A DNA stretch of 14,832 nucleotides. Source: OMOG01 sp041485845 (GTDB lineage Bacteria > Acidobacteriota > Terriglobia > Bryobacterales > Bryobacteraceae). The stretch lies in contig JBGPKH010000165.1 of NCBI GenBank assembly GCA_041485845.1, positions 1 to 14,832 of the forward strand, in the 5' to 3' direction. A model generated the notes under the pieces. The model saw nothing but the letters and a program-made list of their open reading frames with translations, was not told the DNA's origin and made no database searches. This document shows positions 10,039 to 14,832 of the stretch, in pieces. Every line of letters starts with the position of its first letter. Position 1 is the first letter of the stretch. The position numbers and the translations under genes are program-made.

Positions 10039-10171
10039 AGCCGCGCTTCAAGAATTTCCGGCACGAGGCCGTGCCCCCGGCCCCCTACGGCGTCACGAGG
10101 AGTCCCGGTCCTTGCGCCCCGGCTCAAGAATCTCCGCATTGATCCGAAAAGGATAATCGGAGTTCCATATC

Positions 10172-11653
10172 ATGCAATGGTGGATTACCGGCTTGTGGTT
10201 GCTCCTGATGGGGCAAAGCGCGTGGGGTCAAGGGGCCATCCGGCTCAAGGCGTGCGGATTGGGGCCATGTACGGCGCGGAGATCCGAGGCGCCCGGAAAG
10301 CTTCTGCCTCACCGTCACTATATCCTGCAATTCCAATCCTATCCTGGGCCGGAGATCCGCGCGGAGCTGGCGCGCCGCGGGATCCGGATTCTGGGCTATG
10401 TCCCGGATTCCGCCTTGATGGTTTCGGCCCGCCAGCCTTCCGATCTCGCAGGCTTGGAGGTGGCGTGGGCCGGCCGCCTGGAAGCCGCCGACAAGATCAG
10501 TCCGGAAGTGGCGGCCGGTCCGGCCGGCGCTCTCCTGGTGGTGTTTCACGCGGATGTCGAGATGGACGATGCCCGCCGGCTGGTGGAGGCGTACGGCTTC
10601 GAGATCATCGTCAACCCCGATCTGTTGCCGGGCCAACTGGTGATCGCCGGCGGCGGCCGCGACATTGCGGAGCTGGCCGCGTCGGAGGACGTCGCCTACA
10701 TCATGCCCGCGTCGGCCGACCTGGTGGCAGGCAACCCCGTGATGGGATGCGCCGGGCCGATCACCGAGGCCGGGCCGGTGGGTGAGTACGTCACGGTGGG
10801 GAGCGGCTGGGCCAGGGACGCGTCGGGCGGCGTCTCGCTGCAGTATTTCTTCCAGTCGCTTACCGGCAAGTTACAGGAGAGCGTGGTGCGCGGCGAGATT
10901 GAGCGGGCGTTTCGGGAATGGCAGAAGTTCGCCAACATCCGGCTCGTGCCTGGGAACCTGGCCACCGCCGTACGCACCATCGCGATCCTGTTCGCGCGCG
11001 GCGCCCATGGCGACGGGTTCGCGTTCGATGGAACGGGCGCCGTTCTGGCCCACACGTTCTATCCGGCCCCGCCCAACGCCGAGCCGATCGCCGGCGACAT
11101 GCACCTGGACGCCGACGAGAACTGGAACGCCGGGACCAATACGGACCTGTTCAGCGTGGCCCTGCACGAAGCCGGGCACGCGCTGGGCCTGGGCCATTCC
11201 AGCCGGCCGGGAGCGGTGATGTATCCTTATTACCGCTTGTCGACCGGACTGACCGACGACGATATCGCCGGCATTCGCGCCCTCTACGGCAGTGTGGGGA
11301 CGCAACCTCCGGTGCAGCCTCCGGTGCAGCCTCCGGTGCAACCGCCGGCGCAGCCGCCGGCGCAGCCTCCGGTGAAGGACACCACTCCGCCCGCGATCTC
11401 GATCACCTCGCCAGGTGCTACGATCGTCTCCACTTCTTCGGCGTCGATCCGCGTCATCGGTACCGCGAGCGACAACCGGGGGGTTGTGTCGATGAAGTGG
11501 ACTACCTCCACCGGAGACAGCGGTACAGCTTCGGGCACTACGGCCTGGTCCGCCGATGTACCGCTGTTCGTGGGCAATACGGTCGTCACTGTCCGGGCCT
11601 ACGATGCTGCCGGCAATTCGGCATGGCGCGCGATCACCGTCGTGCGGCGTTGA
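10172..11653 (+). CDS. Secreted matrixin-type zinc metalloprotease with long N-terminal region and Ig-like tail
   Basis: This 493-residue protein starts at ATG 10172, with CGGAG at 10158-10162 as ribosome site. A signal peptide (residues 1-20, LWLLLMGQSAWGQ) is followed by a ~170-residue prodomain-like region. Its HYILQFQSYPGPEIRAEL ... ILGYVPDSALMV pattern resembles the N-terminal propeptide of subtilisin-like (fervidolysin-type) proteases and seems to repeat at ~118-180 (LLVVFHADVEMDDA). The catalytic domain (~205-375) has the metzincin zinc motif HEAGHALGLGH (332-342) with catalytic Glu333 and the Met-turn VMYP (349-352), as in M10/matrixin enzymes. Six QPPV/QPPA units (379-402) link it to an Ig-like domain (405-493) for surface or substrate binding. 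Cys193, just before the catalytic domain, could act as a latency switch; this is inference. The likely role is digestion of extracellular protein. Confidence 0.9.
   Translation: MQWWITGLWLLLMGQSAWGQGAIRLKACGLGPCTARRSEAPGKLLPHRHYILQFQSYPGPEIRAELARRGIRILGYVPDSALMVSARQPSDLAGLEVAWAGRLEAADKISPEVAAGPAGALLVVFHADVEMDDARRLVEAYGFEIIVNPDLLPGQLVIAGGGRDIAELAASEDVAYIMPASADLVAGNPVMGCAGPITEAGPVGEYVTVGSGWARDASGGVSLQYFFQSLTGKLQESVVRGEIERAFREWQKFANIRLVPGNLATAVRTIAILFARGAHGDGFAFDGTGAVLAHTFYPAPPNAEPIAGDMHLDADENWNAGTNTDLFSVALHEAGHALGLGHSSRPGAVMYPYYRLSTGLTDDDIAGIRALYGSVGTQPPVQPPVQPPVQPPAQPPAQPPVKDTTPPAISITSPGATIVSTSSASIRVIGTASDNRGVVSMKWTTSTGDSGTASGTTAWSADVPLFVGNTVVTVRAYDAAGNSAWRAITVVRR
11303..11374 (+). repeat. 12-base tandem repeat coding for the QPPV linker
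   Basis: Six in-frame copies of a 12-base unit (CAGCCTCCGGTG and variants) encode QPPV QPPV QPPV QPPA QPPA QPPV between the protease domain and the Ig-like domain. The first three copies are nearly identical, which suggests recent slippage expansion. This is an extended Pro-rich spacer, not a CRISPR-like array. Confidence 0.9.
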
Positions 11654-11730
11654 AAAGAACTGAAAAGTTACAAATTCTGCCTTAGTACTCTAGTCTTTTC
11701 CGGTGCGGCGCCGATATACCCAATAGTTCC

Positions 11731-12519
11731 ATGGATTGTGAAACAGATAATCCGACCCGTAGTACTGGCGAACGCCGGACTTGCATACCTGCTGCGGTCT
11801 GGGGTACCTCGCGGTTGCTGAATACCTCCGAGGGCGACGGCCAATCGGATCTACTGTCAGACGCCGACTTCGCCATTGGAGAAGCGGAAGAAATTCTGTT
11901 CTCGCTGGCGGTGGCGGTCGAACAACGAGATCGCCACACCGCGCTGCACTGCGAGCGGCTGGCATGGATCGGCGTCGCTTTGGGCATCGCCATGGGGCTC
12001 GCCCGCAGCAGTCTCGCGGCTCTGTATCGCGGAGCGTACCTGCACGACATCGGCAAGGTTGGGATCCCCGATTCGATCTTGTTCAAACCCGGCAAGCTGA
12101 CCGCCGAGGAATGGGTCGTCATGCGCAGCCACGCGGCGCGCGGGGAAGAAATCTGCCGCCCCATGAAGTCGCTCGCGCCCGTCCTGCCCATCATCCGCCA
12201 CCATCACGAGCGCTGGGACGGCTCCGGCTATCCGGATGGTTTGCGGGGCGAGCAGATTCCGCTGCTGGCTAGAGTGCTGCAGATTGCGGACATCTACGAT
12301 TCGCTGACCAGCCCGCGTCCGTACAAACCGGCATTCTCCGATGCCCAGTCGCTTTCGATCATCGAGCAGGAAACCGGCCAAGGCTGGCGCGATCCGGAGA
12401 TTGTCCAACTCTTCCTGCGTTTGCACAAAGAGGTCCTCTCCAAATTGGATGGCACGCTCGCCGGAATACCGGATTCGCTGGCGAATCTCCGGCAGATGGT
12501 GGGAGCCGGGGCCGACTGA
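11731..12519 (+). CDS. HD-GYP domain cyclic-di-GMP phosphodiesterase
   Basis: This 262-residue protein is predicted to hydrolyse cyclic di-GMP. The HD-GYP signature is complete: HDIGK (105-109), a conserved His at 134 (RSH), HHHERWDGSGYPDGL (157-171) with the GYP core, and ADIYDSLTSPRPYK (186-199). Glu64-Arg66 (EQRDRHT) and His73 (HCERL) belong to the usual first helix and metal site. The first ~45 residues are polar and match no sensor or receiver domain, so the enzyme is cytosolic and stand-alone. ATG 11731 is the furthest plausible start but has no clear ribosome site; a start nearer to residue 30-40 remains possible. It lies 77 bases after the protease gene on the same strand, with no obvious terminator between, and converges on the DUF1684 operon. 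Confidence 0.9.
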   Translation: MDCETDNPTRSTGERRTCIPAAVWGTSRLLNTSEGDGQSDLLSDADFAIGEAEEILFSLAVAVEQRDRHTALHCERLAWIGVALGIAMGLARSSLAALYRGAYLHDIGKVGIPDSILFKPGKLTAEEWVVMRSHAARGEEICRPMKSLAPVLPIIRHHHERWDGSGYPDGLRGEQIPLLARVLQIADIYDSLTSPRPYKPAFSDAQSLSIIEQETGQGWRDPEIVQLFLRLHKEVLSKLDGTLAGIPDSLANLRQMVGAGAD

Positions 12520-12532
12520 CGCTAAAGCTTTC

Positions 12533-12610
12533 AGCGATCAGCCGTCGGCATTCAGCGCTCTTGACCCTGAGCCCCAACTTAACTTATGTCCTTGCTGACC
12601 GCTGATCGCT
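12533..12610. repeat. Inverted repeat between convergent genes
   Basis: The 18 bases at 12533-12550 (AGCGATCAGCCGTCGGCA) match the reverse complement of 12593-12610 at 16 positions, including a perfect 10-base outer arm. The 42-base loop contains a further TTCAGCG. The motif family (TCAGCGATCAGC, GCTGATCGCT) resembles dispersed intergenic GCTGA/TCAGC elements. It fills the gap between the ends of the HD-GYP gene and the DUF1684 gene, so it could act as a two-way terminator or be a REP-type element. Confidence 0.6.
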
Positions 12611-12615
12611 CGACA

Positions 12616-13437
12616 CTAATGCCCGTAGGTCTTCTCGCCCGCTTCGATCCTCACCGCGAGGTGATTTTCCTTGGGCGGCAGCGGGCATGTGGCGTAGGGC
12701 GTAAATGCGCAGGGCGGGTTGTAGGCCTTGTTGAAGTCCAGGGTGACCTGGCCGTCCTTCGGCAGGTCCGAATAGAGGAACCGCCCGGCGGGGTAGGTTT
12801 CTTTCCCGGTGGTCTGGTCGCGGAAAATGTAGAAGACCTGCCGCGCGCCCGGCTCCTCCAGGATCGGATACAGCCGGAGCTCGCGGCCGCCCAGACGGAA
12901 CACGGCGTATCCGGGGCACTCCGAGGGTTCGGTCTGGCCGAGAATATTCAGAATGGGAATCGTTTTGTGCCCGGAAACAAATCGTGCGCTCACGCGATAC
13001 TGTTCGTTCGCCGGGAAGTACTCGATCCCGTGAAACTCGCGGCGGTACCGGCTGTCCGGATCCTTCAAGCGAATCCCGAACTTCTCACCGCGCTGGATCG
13101 CCAAGAGGCTCAAGCGTCCCACCTTGACCACGTCGCCGGAATCGTGAGCGATTTCCCGCGTGCTGCCGTCCATCGTCGCGGTCACTTTGCCGCCGTGTAG
13201 CTCGAAGGCCCCGGCGTGCGGCGGGCCGTCGGGCAGCACGATGTCGTTGGAGGCGTCCTTGCCGGTCCGGTTGGCTCCCTCGTGCAGCCAGAACAAACCG
13301 GCCACCGTCAGCCAGCCGCCGTCGGCTTTCAAGGCCGCCTCACGCGCACGGCGCCACTCGGCGATTTCCGACTGGTACGCCGAGACTGCGGCCAGCGCCA
13401 CGCCGGCCAGCAGCATGATGGCCCATCGCCGGCTCAT
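12616..13437 (-). CDS. DUF1684 family protein with signal peptide
   Basis: This 273-residue protein begins with a hydrophobic leader (MSRRWAIMLLAGVALAAVSA), so it is exported or membrane-anchored. The family core is clear: WRRAREAALKADGGWLTVAGLFWL near residues 28-51, a middle beta region with FHGIEYFPANEQYRVSARF, and the conserved C-terminal block LDFNKAYNPPCAFTPYATC with PLPPKENHL directly after. That block includes two Cys and an Asn-Pro-Pro turn typical of DUF1684. The biochemical role of the family is not established. Its ATG overlaps the zapA stop as ATGA and a GGGAG ribosome site (13445-13449) lies inside the end of zapA, so it is the last gene of the operon and translationally coupled. 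Nothing ties it to division apart from this position. Confidence 0.88.
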   Translation of the reverse strand: MSRRWAIMLLAGVALAAVSAYQSEIAEWRRAREAALKADGGWLTVAGLFWLHEGANRTGKDASNDIVLPDGPPHAGAFELHGGKVTATMDGSTREIAHDSGDVVKVGRLSLLAIQRGEKFGIRLKDPDSRYRREFHGIEYFPANEQYRVSARFVSGHKTIPILNILGQTEPSECPGYAVFRLGGRELRLYPILEEPGARQVFYIFRDQTTGKETYPAGRFLYSDLPKDGQVTLDFNKAYNPPCAFTPYATCPLPPKENHLAVRIEAGEKTYGH

Positions 13438-13748
13438 GACGGATCTCCCACGGAATCGAGCAACTGCTCCAGCATGCCCGCGAACTCGACGCTCTTGCGG
13501 TCGACGCGCGCCTTCAATTCACTGAGGTCGCGATCCAGCATACGGAGTTTATCCGCCAGGTGCAGGCAGGCCAGCACGGCGATCGTGGTGGAATCGGCAT
13601 TGGGCTTTTTGGCGGCAATCGAGAGCATTAATTCGTCGACGGTCGCCGCCACTTCTTCCACTTCGCGCGGATCGCCGGTGGCTAGTAAGGTATAGGGCCG
13701 GCTCAGGATGGTGACGCGGACCGGCTGTTTATCGGGAGTTCCTTCCAT
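13434..13748 (-). CDS. zapA: Cell division protein ZapA
   Basis: The 104-residue product matches the ZapA family in size and layout. A short beta-rich N-terminal head (VRVTILSRPYTLLATGDPREVEEVAATVDELM) is followed by a long helix (AVLACLHLADKLRMLDRDLSELKARV) that forms the dimer/tetramer coiled coil. ZapA binds FtsZ and bundles protofilaments at midcell. The start ATG at 13746-13748 follows the ZapB-like gene by 27 bases and has no strong ribosome site, so coupling to the upstream gene or weak initiation is likely. Its stop overlaps the start of the DUF1684 gene. Confidence 0.87.
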   Translation of the reverse strand: MEGTPDKQPVRVTILSRPYTLLATGDPREVEEVAATVDELMLSIAAKKPNADSTTIAVLACLHLADKLRMLDRDLSELKARVDRKSVEFAGMLEQLLDSVGDPS

Positions 13749-13775
13749 GGCGGATCCGGAAAGCCGGCGCGCCCG

Positions 13776-14018
13776 CTAAGCGGGGCCCAACTGGTCGATC
13801 TGCCCCAGCAGTTTCTCGATGCGGCCGCGGACCTGTTTCCGCTCCGCCTGCAAGGTGTTGACTTCACCGGTCAGACGCCCCACCTCGGCTTTGGCTTCGG
13901 CGGCTTCTTCGAGCGCGGCTTCCTTTTCCTGGCGCAATCGCGTCACCAGTTGGATGGCCCGTTGGATACGTTCTTCCAAACTGCTGAGAGAATCGGTTTC
14001 CTGTTCGGCGGGGCTCAT
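13776..14018 (-). CDS. Short coiled-coil protein, ZapB-like
   Basis: The 80-residue product is almost entirely a predicted coiled coil from about residue 12 to 76 (SLEERIQRAIQLVTRLRQEKE ... VGRLTGEVNTLQAERKQV ... RIEKLLGQIDQL), with leucine/isoleucine at heptad spacing and many Glu/Arg/Lys. Size, composition and position directly before zapA suggest a ZapB-type Z-ring partner, but short coiled coils share little sequence and the family call is inferred. The ATG overlaps the rplT stop as ATGA, with GGAGAAGG just upstream inside rplT, so it is translated with L20. Confidence 0.65.
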   Translation of the reverse strand: MSPAEQETDSLSSLEERIQRAIQLVTRLRQEKEAALEEAAEAKAEVGRLTGEVNTLQAERKQVRGRIEKLLGQIDQLGPA

Positions 14019-14377
14019 GCCTTCTCCAAAGCGGTTTTGGCCGTACCCACCAGTTGGCGGAATGCGGCGTCATCGTGCAGGGCGACATCCGCCAGAACCT
14101 TGCGGTTCAGCTCTAGGCCGGCGGCCTTCAACCCGTGCACAAACTGGCTGTAGGAAATGCCCGCTTCGCGGCATGCGGCGTTGATGCGGACGATCCACAG
14201 CGAACGGAAATCGCGTTTTTTGTTTTTGCGGCCGACATAGGCGAACTTGAGCCCGCGCTCGACGGCTTCCTGGGCTGCGCGATAAAGCTTGCTCTTGGTG
14301 AGAAAATAACCCGACGCCTGGTGCAGCGTCTTCTTCCGGGATGCCCGGCGGTGGGTACCTCTCTTGACTCTGGGCAC
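14015..14377 (-). CDS. rplT: 50S ribosomal protein L20
   Basis: The 120-residue product is a full-length L20. It has the very basic N-terminal extension (MPRVKRGTHRRASRKKTLHQA), the GYFLTKSKLYRAAQEAVERGL stretch, the AYVGRKNKKRDFRSLWIVRINAA core and the C-terminal globular part with GLKAAGLELNRKVLADVA. L20 binds 23S rRNA early in 50S assembly and in many bacteria also represses its own operon. A strong AAGGAG ribosome site (14385-14390) lies 7 bases before the ATG. It follows rpmI by 83 bases and overlaps the next gene by 4 bases. Confidence 0.98.
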   Translation of the reverse strand: MPRVKRGTHRRASRKKTLHQASGYFLTKSKLYRAAQEAVERGLKFAYVGRKNKKRDFRSLWIVRINAACREAGISYSQFVHGLKAAGLELNRKVLADVALHDDAAFRQLVGTAKTALEKA

Positions 14378-14460
14378 GTTTGATCTCCTTTTGGTTTCGT
14401 TTCATGGATTGGCGGCTCGGGCACGTGCCACGCGCTCCGTCCGCGCAATGCGCTCATCCC

Positions 14461-14655
14461 TTAGTAGGGGAGCATCCGTTTCAGCACCGGTTGGTCGGCC
14501 GGATCGGCCACCACGCTTTGGTGCAATTTCTTCTTGCGTTTGTGCGGCTTCGAAGTCAGGATATGACGGCCAAAGGCGTGATTGCGAACGATTTTGCCCG
14601 TACCAGTCTTCTTGAACCGCTTAGACGCACCTTTGTGTGTCTTGAGCTTAGGCAT
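14461..14655 (-). CDS. rpmI: 50S ribosomal protein L35
   Basis: The 64-residue product is a typical L35: MPKLKTHKGASKRFKKTGTG at the start, then RNHAFGRHILTSKPHKRKK, ending in VLKRMLPY. The ATG at 14653-14655 is chosen over an in-frame start 147 bases upstream because the family begins with MPKLKTHKGA, and AGGGA (14662-14666) provides a ribosome site 6 bases before it. A TATACT -10 box lies 36 bases upstream of the ATG, so the leader is short. Confidence 0.98.
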   Translation of the reverse strand: MPKLKTHKGASKRFKKTGTGKIVRNHAFGRHILTSKPHKRKKKLHQSVVADPADQPVLKRMLPY

Positions 14656-14691
14656 AAAAATTCCCTGGAATCTTACAGGAAAGACTTTACG

Positions 14692-14697
14692 AGTATA
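14692..14697 (-). promoter_or_regulatory. Likely -10 box of the rpmI-rplT operon
   Basis: On the minus strand the sequence reads GCTATACTCGTAAAG, with TATACT one mismatch from consensus. Transcription would begin near 14685, giving a leader of about 30 bases, too short for an L20-type pseudoknot leader before rpmI. The -35 region (CAAATA at 18-base spacing) is a poor match. Confidence 0.55.
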
Positions 14698-14823
14698 GCA
14701 CGCCCCAGAAAGGGTATTTGGCGTGCGTGCCGCGGGCAGCGATTCCGCAACCAAGTGGGCAAACATGTTCAAAAGGTCGTGGAAGCTTGGAGATGCCAGC
14801 ATTGCGGGCGGAAGGGGAGATTC

Positions 14824-14832
14824 GTGATGAGC
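14824..14832 (+). CDS. Possible first codons of a rightward gene (cut by window end)
   Basis: GTG ATG AGC at 14824-14832 is preceded by GAAGGGGAGA (14811-14820), a good ribosome site 4-6 bases from either start codon. If real, the gene is divergent from rpmI across a ~170-base spacer. Only three codons are visible, so no product can be named. Confidence 0.25.

Noticed and set aside
8222..10051. Open frame of 609 codons on the minus strand opposite the DUF6600 gene
   Set aside because: The product is Arg-rich with low-complexity leucine/arginine repeats that come from the antisense of the coding repeat; no recognisable family.
10025..10171. A small gene between DUF6600 and the protease
   Set aside because: Only out-of-frame continuations of the upstream repeat are open here; there is no start with a ribosome site.
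11303..11374. CRISPR-like array of short repeats
   Set aside because: The units are 12 bases, contiguous without spacers, and in frame within a protease gene; this is a Pro-rich linker.
14378..14460. L20 autoregulatory RNA structure between rpmI and rplT
   Set aside because: GCGCATTGCGC and GGCACGTGCC palindromes exist, but no pseudoknot or rRNA-mimic could be recognised by eye, so no feature is claimed.
14656..14802. 49-residue N-terminal extension of L35
   Set aside because: L35 proteins begin with MPKLKTHKGA, and a -10 box and a ribosome site lie inside the supposed extension.

Overview
The window looks like chromosomal DNA of an Acidobacteriota bacterium, most likely from the Solibacter/Bryobacter group. 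The signs are high GC, a Ser/Thr kinase fused to a TolB-like beta-propeller, a very large TonB-dependent receptor with an N-terminal carboxypeptidase-regulatory domain and an LPLNGRNY plug motif, a FecR/DUF6600 protein, and several short REP-like palindromes between genes. This placement is an inference from gene families; no 16S or other marker was compared.

Layout. 1-797 is the C-terminal end of a secreted beta-rich protein. After a hairpin, 901-4412 holds a transmembrane kinase/propeller gene overlapped (GTGA) by a secreted protein with a SnoaL/NTF2-like C-terminal domain. 4406-4675 carries the remains of an erythromycin-esterase-family gene: its signature peptides can be read only by moving between frames, and the 3' three quarters of the gene is gone. 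4750-8043 (minus) is the TonB-dependent receptor, transcribed divergently from a FecR/DUF6600 wall or envelope protein (8177-10024) that ends in a charged His/Glu/Arg/Pro repeat. 10172-11653 is a secreted matrixin-type metalloprotease with an unusual N-terminal region, a QPPV linker and an Ig-like tail. 11731-12519 is a stand-alone HD-GYP phosphodiesterase. Convergent to it, on the minus strand, is a tight housekeeping operon read from right to left: rpmI, rplT, a short ZapB-like coiled coil, zapA and a DUF1684 protein.

How the genes fit together. The left three quarters is an accessory set of surface and secreted proteins plus signalling (kinase, HD-GYP). The right part couples two 50S ribosomal proteins to Z-ring-associated proteins through ATGA overlaps. 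The operon appears to have its own promoter just upstream of rpmI. infC is not visible in the 177 bases upstream of rpmI, and pheS/pheT are not between rplT and zapA.

No convincing new defence, mobile or CRISPR-type system is visible. The most interesting items are the three-frame esterase relic, the metalloprotease architecture, the ribosome/division operon, and several palindromic or low-complexity intergenic elements. No gene-free stretch exceeds about 300 bases.
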